Assembly (NCBI RefSeq): GCF_014174515.1
Contig: NZ_JACJUG010000014.1
Location: 1 to 64,000 of the forward strand
Length of the DNA: 64,000 nt
Source: Mitsuaria sp. WAJ17
GTDB lineage: Bacteria; Pseudomonadota; Gammaproteobacteria; Burkholderiales; Burkholderiaceae_C
Direction: 5' to 3'
Part shown: piece after piece, positions 27,919-38,183 of the stretch
How positions within the stretch are numbered: the first letter of the stretch is position 1
How the letters are laid out: each line of letters begins with the position of its first letter
Position numbers and translations under genes: made by a program
Notes under the pieces: model-generated
The model's input: the letters and a program-made list of their open reading frames with translations, nothing else
What the model was told of the DNA's origin: nothing
The model's database searches: none

Positions 27919-29086
27919 TCTGGCGCAATGGCTGGCCGGGATGTTCCCCGAGTGGGGCTTTCTGCGGCTCTTCAACTACATCACCTTCCGCGCGGTGATG
28001 TCGGCCATGACGGCCCTGCTGATCGGCCTGGCCTTCGGGCCCTGGGTGATCCGCCGCCTGACCGAGATGAAGATCGGCCAGCCCATCCGTGAGTACGGCG
28101 TGCAGCAGCACCTGGCCAAGAGCGGCACGCCCACCATGGGCGGGGTGCTGATCCTGATCGGCATCGGCATCTCCACTCTGTTGTGGTTCGACTGGACCAA
28201 CCGCTTCGTGTGGGTGGTGATGCTGGTCACCATGGGCTTTGGCGCCATCGGCTGGGTCGATGACTGGCGCAAGGTGGTCTACAAGGATCCCGAGGGCATG
28301 AAGAGCCGCGAGAAGTTCTTCTGGCAGTCCCTGATCGGGCTGATCGCCGCGCTGTACCTGGCCTTCTCGGTCTCCGAGACCAGCTTCCTGGGCGTGGTCC
28401 AGCTCTTCTTCCGCTGGATCTCCAGCGGCTTCTCGACCGAGCTGCCGCCCAAGGCCGACCTGATGGTGCCCTTCTTCAAGACGGTGAGCTACCCGCTGGG
28501 CGTCTTTGGCTTCATCGGCCTGTCCTACTTCGTCATCGTGGGCACCAGCAATGCGGTGAACTTCACCGACGGCCTGGACGGCCTGGCCATCATGCCCGTG
28601 GTGCTGGTGGGCTCGGCGCTGGGCATCTTCGCCTACCTGACCGGCTCCTCGGTCTACGCCAAGTATCTGCTGCTGCCCTACATCCCCGGCGCCGGCGAGC
28701 TGCTGATCTTCTGCGGCGCGCTGGCGGGGGCAGGTCTTGCCTTCCTGTGGTTCAACACCCATCCGGCCCAGGTCTTCATGGGCGACGTGGGCGCGCTGGC
28801 CCTGGGCGGCGCCCTGGGCACCCTGGCGGTGATCACGCGCCAGGAGATCGTGCTTGGCATCATGGGCGGCGTCTTCGTGGCCGAGGTGCTCTCGGTGATG
28901 CTGCAGGTGACGTGGTTCAAGTACACGAAGAAGAAGTTCGGCGAGGGCAAGCGCATCTTCAAGATGGCGCCGCTGCACCACCACTTCGAGAAGTCGGGCT
29001 GGAAGGAGACGCAGGTCGTCGTGCGCTTCTGGATCATCACCATGCTGCTGTGCCTGATCGGCCTGTCCAGCCTGAAATTGCGCTGA
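27908..29086 (+). CDS. mraY: phospho-MurNAc-pentapeptide translocase MraY
   Basis: Integral membrane enzyme that transfers phospho-MurNAc-pentapeptide to undecaprenyl phosphate, forming lipid I. It has 392 residues and about ten helices. Signatures include SGTPTMGG, the aspartate-rich [12 protein letters not shown], the [10 protein letters not shown] catalytic segment and the histidine motif APLHHHFE near the C-terminus. The ATG at 27908 is chosen because it begins the family N-terminus; a much longer in-frame extension would lie inside murF. Confidence 0.97.
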   Translation: MLLSLAQWLAGMFPEWGFLRLFNYITFRAVMSAMTALLIGLAFGPWVIRRLTEMKIGQPIREYGVQQHLAKSGTPTMGGVLILIGIGISTLLWFDWTNRFVWVVMLVTMGFGAIGWVDDWRKVVYKDPEGMKSREKFFWQSLIGLIAALYLAFSVSETSFLGVVQLFFRWISSGFSTELPPKADLMVPFFKTVSYPLGVFGFIGLSYFVIVGTSNAVNFTDGLDGLAIMPVVLVGSALGIFAYLTGSSVYAKYLLLPYIPGAGELLIFCGALAGAGLAFLWFNTHPAQVFMGDVGALALGGALGTLAVITRQEIVLGIMGGVFVAEVLSVMLQVTWFKYTKKKFGEGKRIFKMAPLHHHFEKSGWKETQVVVRFWIITMLLCLIGLSSLKLR

Positions 29087-29088
29087 AC

Positions 29089-29211
29089 ATGGCCCACCCC
29101 CTACGCGCTTCGCGCGCCCCCTTCGAGGGGGCGAGCCCGACGGACCGGCAGAGCCGGATCCGCGCGCTCCGCTGGACGGCATGGGCGGACTGCATGGAGA
29201 GTCGCACATGA
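29089..29211 (+). CDS. possible 40-codon leader ORF coupled to murD, within a palindromic spacer
   Basis: An ATG 2 nt after the mraY stop opens a 40-codon frame (MAHPLRASRAPFEG...) whose TGA overlaps the murD start as ATGA. The spacer contains GC-rich hairpins, notably GCCCCC (29116-29121) / GGGGGC (29127-29132) around TTCGA, and looks like a Burkholderiales-type interspersed palindrome. The peptide is probably not functional, but ribosomes crossing it could restore translational coupling between mraY and murD. Flanks share ACATG at 29087 and 29206. No expression evidence is available from sequence. Confidence 0.3.
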   Translation: MAHPLRASRAPFEGASPTDRQSRIRALRWTAWADCMESRT

Positions 29212-31145
29212 GGCAGCTGCATGGTCTGTCCTTGCTGATCCTGGGTCTGGGAGACTCCGGGCTGGCCATGGCCGCATGGGGCGCGAAGCATGGCGCGGCG
29301 CGCATCCAGGTCTGGGACTCGCGCGAGCAGCCGCCGCAGCTGGCGGCCCTGCGCGAGCAGCTGCCCATGGCCGAGTTCTTCCATGGCGAGCTGGCGGAGT
29401 CGGCGCTGAACGGCGTGCACCTCGTGCTGAAGAGCCCGGGACTGTCGCCACTGGATGGCCGCCTCGTGCCGCTGCTGTCGCTGGCCAAGGCCACCGGCAT
29501 CCCGGTGCAGGGTGAGCTGGACCTGTTCGCCCGCGCCCTGGCCGACCTGAAGGCCGAGCGCCGCTACGAACCCGCCGTGCTGGCCATCACCGGCACCAAT
29601 GGCAAGACCACCACGACCTGCATGACGGCTCTGCTGGCCGAGCGCGCGGGCAAGCGTGTGGCCGTGGCCGGCAACATCGGACCCAGCATGCTGGGCCTGC
29701 TGGGCGCGGCCATGGACCTGGAGCCAGCGCCCGCAGCCGTCGAGGCGCCTGCCGCCGCTGGCGATGAAGATACGCTGCCGCTGGAGGCCGCGGCAGAGCT
29801 GTCCGCCGAGCCTGCGGACGCCGAAGCGCTGCCGCTGACGGATGAGGGCGACGCATCGAATGAGGCGCAGGCGAAGGCCTCAGTCGATGACGAGGCCGCC
29901 CCGGCTGCTGACTCCGCCACCGCCGACTTCGCCCGCGCTGATGCCAGCGTCGCGCTGCCCGCCGACGCCCCTTCCACCCTCGAGACCGTCGCCGCCCTGC
30001 TGGACGAGCAGCCCCTGCCCATCAAGCCCCCGCCCCCGAAGCCGCCGGTCTTCGAGCACCTGCCCGAGGTCTGGGTGCTGGAGCTCTCCAGCTTCCAGCT
30101 CGACACCGTGGTGGGCTTCGAGCCCACGGCCGCGGCAGTGCTGAACCTCACCCAGGACCACCTGGACTGGCATGGCGACATGGCCGCCTACGGCCGCGCC
30201 AAGGCCCGCATCTTCGGCCAGCAGGCGCTGATGGTGATCAACCGCGACGACCCGGAGGTCGAGGCCATGGTGCCTGCGCCGGTGTCCGTCAAGCAGGGTC
30301 GCGGCCGACCGACCAAGCTGGTCTCGCGCGAGGTCGTGCGCTTCGGCCTGAATGCGCCCATGAACCCGGGTGACTACGGCCTGGTGATGGAGGGCGGCAT
30401 GGCCTGGCTGGTTCGCGCCCGCGAATCCGATGACACGGTCAAACGCAGGCCTGTTCGCCCTTACGCCGCTACGCGGCTGCCCTCCGAAGGGGCTGAGAAG
30501 GCTTGGGGCGGCCCGGCGCCTTCTCGGGACGAGCCCGAAGAGATCCTGCTGCAACGCCTGATGCCCGCCGACGCCCTGCGCGTGCGTGGCCGCCACAACG
30601 CCGCCAACGCCCTGGCCGCCCTGGCCCTGGCCTCGGCCGCGGGCTGCGCGCTGGCGCCCATGCTGCACGGCCTGCGCGAGTACCGAGGCGAGCCGCACCG
30701 CGTCGAGTACGTGGCCACCGTGCGCGGAGTGGACTTCTATGACGATTCCAAGGGCACCAACGTCGGCGCCACCGTGGCCGCCATCAAGGGCCTGGGGGCC
30801 GACCGTGCGCCTGCGAAGCTCGTGATGATCCTGGGCGGCGACGGCAAGGGGCAGGACTTCTCGCCCCTGCGCGAGGGCCTGGCCCAGCATGCCCGCGCCA
30901 TCGCCCTGATCGGCCGCGACGCGCCCGAGCTGGCCGCCACGCTGGAGGCCCTCGACCTGCCTGTACAGACGCACGAGAGCCTGGAAGCGGCCACCCGCTG
31001 GTGCCTGGCGCAGGCACAGGCCGGTGACAGCGTGCTGCTGAGCCCCGCCTGTGCCTCGCTGGACATGTTCCGCAACTACGCCCACCGCGCCGAGGTCTTC
31101 GTGACCACGGTTGAGGCACTGGCCAACGAGGAGGGCCTGGCCTGA
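29208..31145 (+). CDS. murD: UDP-MurNAc-L-Ala:D-Glu ligase MurD with large insertions
   Basis: Adds D-glutamate to UDP-MurNAc-L-Ala. It has 645 residues against about 440-460 in most MurD proteins. The core is intact: LILGLGDSG at 10-18, ATP loop [11 protein letters not shown] at 128-138, GNIGPS at 155-160, LELSSFQL at 291-298, [10 protein letters not shown] and the C-terminal DSKGTN. Two extra blocks are present. One at about 166-286 is an Ala/Glu/Asp/Pro-rich low-complexity stretch exactly between GNIG and [10 protein letters not shown]. One at about 409-446 lies over a palindromic DNA element. ATG 29208 is chosen over 29181 because GGAGAG lies 6 nt upstream. The stop overlaps ftsW as TGATG. 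Confidence 0.95.
   Translation: MRQLHGLSLLILGLGDSGLAMAAWGAKHGAARIQVWDSREQPPQLAALREQLPMAEFFHGELAESALNGVHLVLKSPGLSPLDGRLVPLLSLAKATGIPVQGELDLFARALADLKAERRYEPAVLAITGTNGKTTTTCMTALLAERAGKRVAVAGNIGPSMLGLLGAAMDLEPAPAAVEAPAAAGDEDTLPLEAAAELSAEPADAEALPLTDEGDASNEAQAKASVDDEAAPAADSATADFARADASVALPADAPSTLETVAALLDEQPLPIKPPPPKPPVFEHLPEVWVLELSSFQLDTVVGFEPTAAAVLNLTQDHLDWHGDMAAYGRAKARIFGQQALMVINRDDPEVEAMVPAPVSVKQGRGRPTKLVSREVVRFGLNAPMNPGDYGLVMEGGMAWLVRARESDDTVKRRPVRPYAATRLPSEGAEKAWGGPAPSRDEPEEILLQRLMPADALRVRGRHNAANALAALALASAAGCALAPMLHGLREYRGEPHRVEYVATVRGVDFYDDSKGTNVGATVAAIKGLGADRAPAKLVMILGGDGKGQDFSPLREGLAQHARAIALIGRDAPELAATLEALDLPVQTHESLEAATRWCLAQAQAGDSVLLSPACASLDMFRNYAHRAEVFVTTVEALANEEGLA
30432..30545. repeat. 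palindromic element read in frame inside murD
   Basis: About 38 codons of murD lack counterparts in ordinary MurD proteins and consist of nested hairpins: CCGC/GCGG around TAC, GCCC/GGGC around TCCGAAG (about 30478-30493), and GAGAAGGC (30495-30502) / GCCTTCTC (30518-30525). The CTACGCG start and CCC-TCCGAAG-GGG hairpin resemble the spacer element before murD. It seems to be a mobile palindrome that landed in a tolerant surface loop without breaking the frame. Confidence 0.55.
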
Positions 31146-32410
31146 TGGCTGCCGAAGCGCTCCAGGGCCTGGGCGAGAAGCTCCGTGGCCTCTTCTCCCG
31201 CGCTGGCGCCGATGCCGGCGCCGATGCCGTGCCGGTGCGTGACTGGGTCTCCACCTCGGCCGGCCAGCCCACGCGCCTGCAGGGCTTTGACATCACCCTG
31301 CTGTGGGTGGTGATCGCCATGATGGCCCTGGGCCTGCTGATGGTCTATTCGGCGTCCATCGCGATGCCGGACAACCCCAAGTTCGCCAAGTACCTGCCCA
31401 CGCACTTCCTCACGCGGCACATCGTGGCCATCGGCCTGGGACTGCTGGCCGGGCTGATCACGGTGCAACTGCCGGTGAGCACCTGGGAGAAGGTGGCGCC
31501 CTGGCTCTTCGTGGCGGCCCTGGTGCTGCTGGTGGCGGTGCTGATCCCGCATGTGGGCAAGGGCGTCAACGGTGCGCGGCGCTGGCTGCCCCTGGGGGTG
31601 ATGAACTTCCAGCCCTCTGAGCTGGCCAAGCTGGGGATCGCGATGTACGCGGCCAGCTACATGGTCCGCAAGATGGACGTGAAGGAGAACTTCTTCCAGG
31701 CCGTCTGGCCCATGGCCGTTTCGCTGGCCGTGGTGGGCGTGCTGCTGCTGGCCGAGCCCGACATGGGCGCCTTCATGGTGATTGCGGCCATCGCCATGGG
31801 CATCCTCTTCCTGGGCGGCGTCAACGGGCGCATGTTTTTCCTGATCGTGGCGGTGCTGATCGGCGCCTTCGTGCTGATGATCACCTTCAGCGAGTTCCGC
31901 CGCGAGCGCATCTTTGCTTATCTCAACCCCTGGGACGAGAAGTACGCGCAGGGCAAGGCCTACCAGCTGACGCACTCCCTGATCGCCTTCGGCCGCGGCG
32001 AGTTCTTCGGCCAGGGCCTGGGCGGCAGCCTGGAGAAGTTGCACTACCTGCCCGAGGCCCACACCGACTTCCTGCTGGCCGTGATCGGCGAGGAACTGGG
32101 CTTCGTGGGCGTGGCCATCGTGATCTTCGGCTTCTTCTGGCTGACCCGCCGCATCTTCCACATCGGCCGCCAGGCCATCGCACTGGACCGCGTCTTCGCG
32201 GGGCTGTACGCGCAGGGGATCGGTATCTGGATCGGCGCGCAGTCCTTCATCAACATGGGCGTGAACCTGGGCGCGCTGCCGACCAAGGGGCTGACGCTGC
32301 CGCTGCTGAGCTTTGGCGGCTCGGCCATCCTGATGAACTGCGTGGCGCTGGCCATCGTGCTGCGGATTGACATCGAGAACCGACAGCTGATGCGGGGAGG
32401 GCGAGCATGA
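31145..32410 (+). CDS. ftsW: septal peptidoglycan glycosyltransferase FtsW
   Basis: SEDS-family polymerase of lipid II at the septum, partner of FtsI; 421 residues with about ten helices from residue 48 on. Conserved features include [27 protein letters not shown] (with the catalytic-cavity Glu region), DMGAFMV, the periplasmic [21 protein letters not shown] loop and the LLSFGGSAI motif. The N-terminal 45 residues are a non-conserved cytoplasmic extension. The stop is inside an ATGAGC sequence that once probably overlapped the murG start. Confidence 0.96.
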   Translation: MAAEALQGLGEKLRGLFSRAGADAGADAVPVRDWVSTSAGQPTRLQGFDITLLWVVIAMMALGLLMVYSASIAMPDNPKFAKYLPTHFLTRHIVAIGLGLLAGLITVQLPVSTWEKVAPWLFVAALVLLVAVLIPHVGKGVNGARRWLPLGVMNFQPSELAKLGIAMYAASYMVRKMDVKENFFQAVWPMAVSLAVVGVLLLAEPDMGAFMVIAAIAMGILFLGGVNGRMFFLIVAVLIGAFVLMITFSEFRRERIFAYLNPWDEKYAQGKAYQLTHSLIAFGRGEFFGQGLGGSLEKLHYLPEAHTDFLLAVIGEELGFVGVAIVIFGFFWLTRRIFHIGRQAIALDRVFAGLYAQGIGIWIGAQSFINMGVNLGALPTKGLTLPLLSFGGSAILMNCVALAIVLRIDIENRQLMRGGRA

Positions 32411-32484
32411 GCACCGCACGGCTGCCCGTAGGGGCTCCTTCCCGCCTGGCGGGACAGCACGCAGTGCGAAGGGTGCCCCAATGA
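32407..32484 (+). CDS. possible 25-codon leader ORF between ftsW and murG
   Basis: The ATG overlapping the ftsW stop (ATGA) has the strong ribosome site GGGAGGG 5 nt upstream and opens a 25-codon frame. Its TGA overlaps the murG start codon at 32481, again as ATGA. Its first three codons equal those of murG, so it is best explained as the original murG start stranded by an insertion. Translation would carry ribosomes to the true murG start. The peptide itself need not have a function. Confidence 0.4.
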   Translation: MSTARLPVGAPSRLAGQHAVRRVPQ

Positions 32485-32489
32485 GCACC
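32407..32489. repeat. 65-bp palindromic insertion flanked by 9-bp direct repeat
   Basis: ATGAGCACC occurs at 32407-32415 and again at 32481-32489. The 65 nt between them (32416-32480) contain the palindrome CCCGCCTGGCGGG and other GC-rich inverted segments. The arrangement looks like an element insertion with target-site duplication exactly at the ftsW/murG junction. Confidence 0.7.
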
Positions 32490-33563
32490 CGCCACCTGGT
32501 CATCATGGCGGCCGGCACCGGCGGCCACATCATCCCCGGCCTGGCCGTGGCTGAGGAGATGAAGCGCCGCGGCTGGAGCGTCAGCTGGATCGGCACCGAG
32601 ACGGGCATGGAGAACCGCCTCGTGCCGCCCACCGGCATCCCCCTGGACCGCCTGGCCTTCGCCGGCCTGCGTGGCAAGGGCCTGCGCCATTCCTTCACCG
32701 GTCTCTTCACCCTGGTCCGCGCCTTCGTGCAGTCCCGCATGGTCTATGTGACCCGCGACGCCGATGCCGTGCTGGGCATGGGGGGCTATGTCTGCGTGCC
32801 CGGCGGCTTCATGGCCTGGCTGATGCGCAAGCCCCTGGTGCTGGTCAATGCCGATGCCGCGCCGCTGATGTCCAACCGTCTGCTCAAGCCCTTTGCGCGA
32901 CGCATCGCCTTCGGCTTCGAGGGCGAGGCTGCAAAGGCCCTGGGCGACAAGGCCCTGGTCTGCGGCAACCCGGTGCGCGCCGCCATCGAGGCCCTGCCCG
33001 CGCCGGCCGAGCGCTATGCAGGTCGCAGCGGCCCGCTGCGCCTGCTGGTGGTGGGCGGATCGCTGGGCGCCAAGGCACTCAACGATGTGCTGCCCCAGGC
33101 CGTCGCCCGCATGCCTGCACAGCAGCGCCCCCTGGTCGTGCACCAGACCGGCCAGGGCCAACAGACCCAGGTGCAGGCGGCGTACAAGGCGGCAGGCGTG
33201 GAGGCGGACGTGCGCCCCTTCATCGACGACATGGCCCAGGAGCTGGCCGCCTGCGACCTCATCCTCTGCCGAGCAGGCGCCGTGACGGTGAGCGAGCTGT
33301 GTGCCGCGGGCGTGCCGTCCATCCTCGTGCCCCTGGTGGTCCAGACCACCTCGCACCAGCGCGACAACGCCGCCTACATGGCAGACAAGAGCGCCGCTCT
33401 GCACCTGCCGCAGGGCGAGCTGACGCCCGAGCGTCTGCAGCAGCTGCTGTCCACACTCTCTCGCGAGCGCCTGCTGCAGCTCGCCACGAATGCCCGGGCC
33501 CTGGCCCGTCCCCAAGCGGCCTCGCGTGTGGCCGATGAAATCGAGAGGCTGGCCAAGGCCTGA
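32481..33563 (+). CDS. murG: UDP-GlcNAc:lipid I GlcNAc transferase MurG
   Basis: Peripheral membrane glycosyltransferase (GT28) that makes lipid II; 360 residues in two Rossmann domains. Signatures are the N-terminal [28 protein letters not shown] and, in the C-terminal half, [15 protein letters not shown] and the UDP-GlcNAc site [26 protein letters not shown] within the inserted element lies 7 nt before the ATG and may serve as ribosome site. Confidence 0.97.
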   Translation: MSTRHLVIMAAGTGGHIIPGLAVAEEMKRRGWSVSWIGTETGMENRLVPPTGIPLDRLAFAGLRGKGLRHSFTGLFTLVRAFVQSRMVYVTRDADAVLGMGGYVCVPGGFMAWLMRKPLVLVNADAAPLMSNRLLKPFARRIAFGFEGEAAKALGDKALVCGNPVRAAIEALPAPAERYAGRSGPLRLLVVGGSLGAKALNDVLPQAVARMPAQQRPLVVHQTGQGQQTQVQAAYKAAGVEADVRPFIDDMAQELAACDLILCRAGAVTVSELCAAGVPSILVPLVVQTTSHQRDNAAYMADKSAALHLPQGELTPERLQQLLSTLSRERLLQLATNARALARPQAASRVADEIERLAKA

Positions 33564-33570
33564 GACTTCC

Positions 33571-34983
33571 ATGAGACACGCCATCAAGCACATCCATTTC
33601 GTCGGCATCGGTGGTGCCGGCATGAGCGGCATCGCCGAGATCCTGCACAACCTGGGCTACACGGTCTCGGGTTCGGACCAGGGCGAGAGCGTCACGACGC
33701 AGCGCCTGGCGCAGCTGGGCCTGCAGGTGCACATCGGCCATGCGGCCGCGCACATCACGGGGGCGCAGGTGATCGTCACCTCCACCGCAGTGAAGGCCGA
33801 CAACCCCGAGGTGCTGGCCGCCCGAGCCGCCCGCATTCCCGTGGTGCAGCGCGCCGTGATGCTGGCCGAGCTGATGCGCCTGAAGCAGGGCATCGCCATC
33901 GCCGGCACGCATGGCAAGACCACCACCACCTCGCTGGTGACCTCGGTGCTGGCCGAGGCCGGCGCGGACCCGACCTTCGTGATCGGCGGCAAGCTGAACT
34001 CGGCCGGCGCCAACTCGGCGCTGGGGCAGGGCGACTACATCGTGGTCGAGGCCGACGAGTCCGATGCCTCGTTCCTGAACCTGCTGCCCGTGATGGCGGT
34101 CGTCACCAACATCGACGCCGACCACATGGACACCTACGGCCACGACTTCGCCCGCCTCAAGCAGGCCTTCGTGGACTTCCTGCACAAGATGCCCTTCTAT
34201 GGCGCAGCCATCCTGTGCGGCGACGACGAGGGCGTGCGCTCCATCATGCCGCTGGTGTCGCGCCCCATCGTCAGCTACGGCCTGGGCGAGCACAACGCCG
34301 TGCGTGCCGTCAACGTGCAGGCCCTGGCCGGCGGCCAGATGCGCTTCACGGTGCAGCGTCGCTTCGAGGGCGCGCCGCTGCCCGAGCTGGACATCACGCT
34401 GAACCTGGCCGGTCATCACAACGTGCTCAATGCCCTCGCCGCCATCGCCGTGGCCACCGAGCTGGAGCTGGCGGACGCACCCATCGCGGCCGCCCTGGCC
34501 CGGTTCGGCGGTGTGGGCCGCCGCTTCCAGCGCTACGGCGAGCTGCCGGCGGGCGATGGCGGCCGCTTCACCCTGATCGACGACTACGGCCACCACCCCG
34601 TGGAGATGGCCGCCGTGCTGTCCGCGGCGCGCGGTGCCTTCCCCGGCCGTCGTCTGCTGCTGGCCTTCCAGCCGCACCGCTACACCCGCACCCGCGACTG
34701 CTTCGCCGACTTCGTCCGCGTGATCGGCCAGGCCGACGCGGTGCTGCTGACCGAGGTCTATGCCGCGGGCGAGGCCCCCATCGCCGGCGCCGACAGCCAG
34801 TCCCTCGCGGCCGCGATCGAGGCCGCGGGCGGCAAGCCGATCTTTGTGCCGGACGTGGACCTGCTGCCGGCCACCATCGCCAGCGAGAGCTGCGAGGGCG
34901 ATGTGGTGATCGTGATGGGCGCGGGCTCCATCGGCGCCGTGCCGGCGCGCACCGTTGAACTGCTGAAGGAGGCCGCCGAATGA
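33571..34983 (+). CDS. murC: UDP-MurNAc:L-alanine ligase MurC
   Basis: First Mur ligase of the cytoplasmic pathway, 470 residues. Signatures are [15 protein letters not shown] at the N-terminus, ATP loop [10 protein letters not shown] (about 113-122), EADESDASF, and DDYGHHPVE in the C-terminal domain. The ATG at 33571 is chosen because it starts the conserved [10 protein letters not shown] segment 7 nt after murG; an in-frame extension would lie inside murG. The stop overlaps ddl as ATGA. Confidence 0.97.
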   Translation: MRHAIKHIHFVGIGGAGMSGIAEILHNLGYTVSGSDQGESVTTQRLAQLGLQVHIGHAAAHITGAQVIVTSTAVKADNPEVLAARAARIPVVQRAVMLAELMRLKQGIAIAGTHGKTTTTSLVTSVLAEAGADPTFVIGGKLNSAGANSALGQGDYIVVEADESDASFLNLLPVMAVVTNIDADHMDTYGHDFARLKQAFVDFLHKMPFYGAAILCGDDEGVRSIMPLVSRPIVSYGLGEHNAVRAVNVQALAGGQMRFTVQRRFEGAPLPELDITLNLAGHHNVLNALAAIAVATELELADAPIAAALARFGGVGRRFQRYGELPAGDGGRFTLIDDYGHHPVEMAAVLSAARGAFPGRRLLLAFQPHRYTRTRDCFADFVRVIGQADAVLLTEVYAAGEAPIAGADSQSLAAAIEAAGGKPIFVPDVDLLPATIASESCEGDVVIVMGAGSIGAVPARTVELLKEAAE

Positions 34984-35963
34984 GCCTGGACCTGAACATC
35001 GATCCCAAGGCCCTGGGCAAGGTGGCCGTGCTCTTCGGCGGGCACAGCGCCGAGCGGCCGGTCTCGTTGATGAGCGGCCAGGGCGTGCTCGCCGCGCTGC
35101 AGTCGGTGGGCGTGGACGCCCATGCCTTCGACCCCGCCGAGCGTCCGCTGCAGGCACTCAAGGACGAGGGCTTCGACCGCGCCTTCATCGCCCTGCATGG
35201 CCGCGGCGGCGAAGACGGCTCGCTGCAGGGCGCGCTGGAGTGGCTGGGTATGCCCTACACCGGCTCCGGCGTGACGGCCTCCGGCGTGGCCATGGACAAG
35301 ACCATGACCAAGCGTGTCTGGGCCGCCGAAGGCCTGACGACGCCCAAGTACCTCGCCCTGAGCCGCAGCGAGCTGACGCGCGAGCGCATCCGCAGCATCC
35401 CCGACGAGCTGGGCCTGCCCGTGGTGGTCAAGCCGCCGCACGAGGGCAGCAGCATCGGCATCACCAAGGCCGTGGGCTACTCGGTGATGCAGGAGGCCGT
35501 CGAGCTGGCCCTGGGCTTCGACGACGAGCTGCTCTTCGAGGAATGCATCGAGGGCCCCGAGCTGACCTGTGCCGTGCTGGGGCAGGGCGACGGGGCCGTG
35601 GTGCTGCCTGTGGTCGAGATCCGCGCCGTGGGTGGCGACTACAACTTCGAGAACAAGTACGTCACCGACACCACTCAATACTGCTTCGGCACCCTGCCGC
35701 CCTCACTGGAGGCCGAGATCCAGCAGATGGTGCTCAAGGCCTATCGCCTGCTGGGCTGCCGCGGCTGGGGCCGCGCCGACCTGATGCTGCGCAAGTCCGA
35801 CATGAAGCCCTTCCTGCTGGAGATGAACACCAGCCCGGGCATGACCTCGCACTCCCTTGTGCCCAAGGCCGCCAAGGCCATGGGCATCGAGTACCCGCAG
35901 CTGTGCCTGTGGCTGCTGGCCCAGGCGCAGACCGACCGCAAGCTGCCAGCCGGCAAGACCTGA
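34980..35963 (+). CDS. ddl: D-alanine:D-alanine ligase Ddl
   Basis: ATP-grasp enzyme joining two D-alanines for MurF; 327 residues. Signatures are [16 protein letters not shown] near the N-terminus, [15 protein letters not shown], the ATP-grasp segment [16 protein letters not shown], and the metal/product site [15 protein letters not shown]. It follows murC with a 4-nt overlap and precedes ftsQ by 27 nt. Confidence 0.97.
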   Translation: MSLDLNIDPKALGKVAVLFGGHSAERPVSLMSGQGVLAALQSVGVDAHAFDPAERPLQALKDEGFDRAFIALHGRGGEDGSLQGALEWLGMPYTGSGVTASGVAMDKTMTKRVWAAEGLTTPKYLALSRSELTRERIRSIPDELGLPVVVKPPHEGSSIGITKAVGYSVMQEAVELALGFDDELLFEECIEGPELTCAVLGQGDGAVVLPVVEIRAVGGDYNFENKYVTDTTQYCFGTLPPSLEAEIQQMVLKAYRLLGCRGWGRADLMLRKSDMKPFLLEMNTSPGMTSHSLVPKAAKAMGIEYPQLCLWLLAQAQTDRKLPAGKT

Positions 35964-35990
35964 CCCCCAGACCCGACCGCCCGACACGCC

Positions 35991-36824
35991 ATGCGTTCGA
36001 CCACCCTCCACGCCCCGCTGCCGCCGGACATACGCCTGATGAACGGCGTGTCGGCGCTGCTGGTGCTGGGCGTGCTGCTGGCAGCCCTGGGCTTGGGCCT
36101 GCAGTGGCTGGTGCGCCAGCCGGTCTTCGCCATCCGCTCCATCACCGTCGAGGGCGACGTCAACCGCAACAGCGCCGCCTCGCTGCGCGCCAATGCCCTG
36201 CCGCGCATGAGCGGCAGCTTCCTCAGCATGAACCTGCAGCAGACCCGCGCTGCCTTCGAGGCCGTGCCCTGGGTGCGCCATGCCACGGTGCAGCGCCTGT
36301 GGCCTGCCCGCCTGCAGGTGACGCTGGAGGAGCACCAGCCCGCCGCCTACTGGGAGACCAAACCCGAAGGCGCCGATGCGGAGAGCGACGCCACCGTCGA
36401 GCGCCTGCTGGTCAATGACCACGGTGAGGTCTTCCAGGCCAATCTGGGCGATGTGGAGGACGAGGACTTGCCCGTGCTCTCAGGTCCGGACAAGAGCTCG
36501 GCCCACATGCTGGCGCTGTGGCGGCAGCTGCAGGCACAGACGGCGCACCTGGAGGACAGCATCAGCCGGCTCGACCTCTCCGGCCGCGGCTCCTGGCGCG
36601 CCACGCTGGAGAAGGGCACGGTCATCGAGCTGGGCCGCGGGACCGACGCCGAGGTGCTGGCCCGCTACACGCAGTATGTGAGCAGCATCACCCAGGTCAG
36701 CGCCCGTTTCCATACCGCCGTGCTCAGCGCGGACCTGCGCCATGTCGATGGCTATGCGGTCCGGCTGCGCGGCATCTCGACATCCGCAGCGACGCCGGCC
36801 AAGCCCGGCGCGAAGAAGAACTAG
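35991..36824 (+). CDS. ftsQ: cell division protein FtsQ
   Basis: Bitopic divisome protein, 277 residues. One transmembrane helix (about 18-41) is followed by a POTRA domain (about 47-120, beginning AIRSITVEGDV) and the FtsQ beta domain with LPVLSGPD and the later RFHTAVLSADLRHVDGYAVRL. It recruits FtsL and FtsB. A short charged tail ends PGAKKN. The gene starts 27 nt after ddl without an obvious ribosome site; an ATG 13 codons upstream is not available. Confidence 0.94.
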   Translation: MRSTTLHAPLPPDIRLMNGVSALLVLGVLLAALGLGLQWLVRQPVFAIRSITVEGDVNRNSAASLRANALPRMSGSFLSMNLQQTRAAFEAVPWVRHATVQRLWPARLQVTLEEHQPAAYWETKPEGADAESDATVERLLVNDHGEVFQANLGDVEDEDLPVLSGPDKSSAHMLALWRQLQAQTAHLEDSISRLDLSGRGSWRATLEKGTVIELGRGTDAEVLARYTQYVSSITQVSARFHTAVLSADLRHVDGYAVRLRGISTSAATPAKPGAKKN

Positions 36825-36836
36825 TGAAGGACTGAC

Positions 36837-38066
36837 ATGGCCAAGGAATACAAGGATCTGGTCGTCGGCTTGGACATCGGCACCGCCAAGATCATGGCCG
36901 TCGTGGCCGAGGTCATGGGCAATGGCGAGCTGCGCATCGCGGGCCTGGGCGTGGCGCCTTCGCACGGGCTCAAGCGCGGCGTGGTGGTGAACATCGACGC
37001 CACCGTGCAGTCCATCCAGCAGGCGCTCAAGGAGGCCGAGATGATGGCGGACTGCAAGATCAGCCGCGTCTTCACCGGCATCACAGGCAGCCACATCCGC
37101 GGCCAGAACTCCACCGGCATGGTCATCGTGCGCGACAAGGAGGTCACCCCGGTGGACGTTGCCCGCGTGGTCGAGACCGCCAAGGCCATCAACATCCCCA
37201 ACGACCAGCGCCTGCTGCTGGTCGAGCCGCAGGAATTCGTGATCGACGGCCATGAGGTCAAGGAACCCATCGGCATGAGCGGCGGCCGCCTGGAGGTCAA
37301 GGTCCACATCGTGACCGGCGCTCAAAGTGCCGCCGAGAACATCGTCAAATGCGTGCGCCGCTGCGGCCTGGAGGTGGACCAACTGGTGCTCAACCCCAGC
37401 GCCTCCAGCCTGGCCGCCCTGACCTCGGACGAGCGGGACCTGGGCGTGGCGCTGGTGGATATCGGCGCCGGTACAACGGACGTCGCCATCTTCACCGGCG
37501 GCTCCATTCGCCATACCGCCGTGATTCCCATCGCCGGGGATTTGATCACCAGCGATATTGCGATGGCCCTGCGCACACCGACCAAGGATGCCGAGGAAAT
37601 CAAGGTCGAGCATGGCGTGGCCAAGCAATTGCTGGCCGACCCCTCTGACCAGGTCGAGGTGCCGGGTTTGGGCGATCGGGCGCCCCGGATGCTTTCAAAA
37701 CAAGCACTTGCGGGTGTTATTGAACCCCGTGTCGAGGAAATCTTCTCTCTGGTCCAGCAGGTCATCCGCGAATCCGGGTATGAGGAGCTGCTGTCCTCGG
37801 GGATTGTGCTGACCGGGGGCTCGGCGGTCATGCCGGGTATGGTCGAACTGGCCGAGGACATTTTCCTCAAACCCGTGCGGCGCGGAAACCCGACCTATAG
37901 CGGCGCCCTGTTCGACATGGTGGCCAACCCGCGTTCGGCCACGGTGATGGGCCTGCTGGAGGAGGCCCGGCTGTCGCGCACCCGCGGCTTGAAGGCGGCG
38001 CAGCAGGCGGGCTCGGTGAAAACCCTGTTCGGCCGCGCCAAGGACTGGTTTCTGGGGAATTTCTGA
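36837..38066 (+). CDS. ftsA: cell division protein FtsA
   Basis: Actin-like ATPase that tethers FtsZ to the membrane; 409 residues. Signatures are VVGLDIGTAKIMAVV (phosphate 1), the 1C subdomain following, VDIGAGTTDVAIFTGG (phosphate 2), and LTGGSAVMPGM (adenosine). The C-terminal amphipathic membrane-targeting helix is LFGRAKDWFLGNF. AGGA is 6-7 nt before the ATG. Codon usage in the 3' half (from about 37480) is noticeably less GC-rich than in the 5' half. Confidence 0.97.
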   Translation: MAKEYKDLVVGLDIGTAKIMAVVAEVMGNGELRIAGLGVAPSHGLKRGVVVNIDATVQSIQQALKEAEMMADCKISRVFTGITGSHIRGQNSTGMVIVRDKEVTPVDVARVVETAKAINIPNDQRLLLVEPQEFVIDGHEVKEPIGMSGGRLEVKVHIVTGAQSAAENIVKCVRRCGLEVDQLVLNPSASSLAALTSDERDLGVALVDIGAGTTDVAIFTGGSIRHTAVIPIAGDLITSDIAMALRTPTKDAEEIKVEHGVAKQLLADPSDQVEVPGLGDRAPRMLSKQALAGVIEPRVEEIFSLVQQVIRESGYEELLSSGIVLTGGSAVMPGMVELAEDIFLKPVRRGNPTYSGALFDMVANPRSATVMGLLEEARLSRTRGLKAAQQAGSVKTLFGRAKDWFLGNF

Positions 38067-38183
38067 GACCCACCGGCCAAAGGGTATGGACCGGTTTGGG
38101 CGGGTTTGATGAGGACGTGTTGGTGAATATGGGACCGGGATGAGCCCGCAAGGGTCCTGGAATGTGGTGTAAAGGGATACAAA

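Noticed and set aside
27617..29086. MraY read with about 97 extra N-terminal codons
   Set aside because: The extension lies within murF in another frame, and the ATG at 27908 begins the family's normal N-terminus.
29208..31145. MurD as a fusion or sequencing artefact
   Set aside because: The frame stays open across both insertions with normal codon bias, and all core motifs follow in order.
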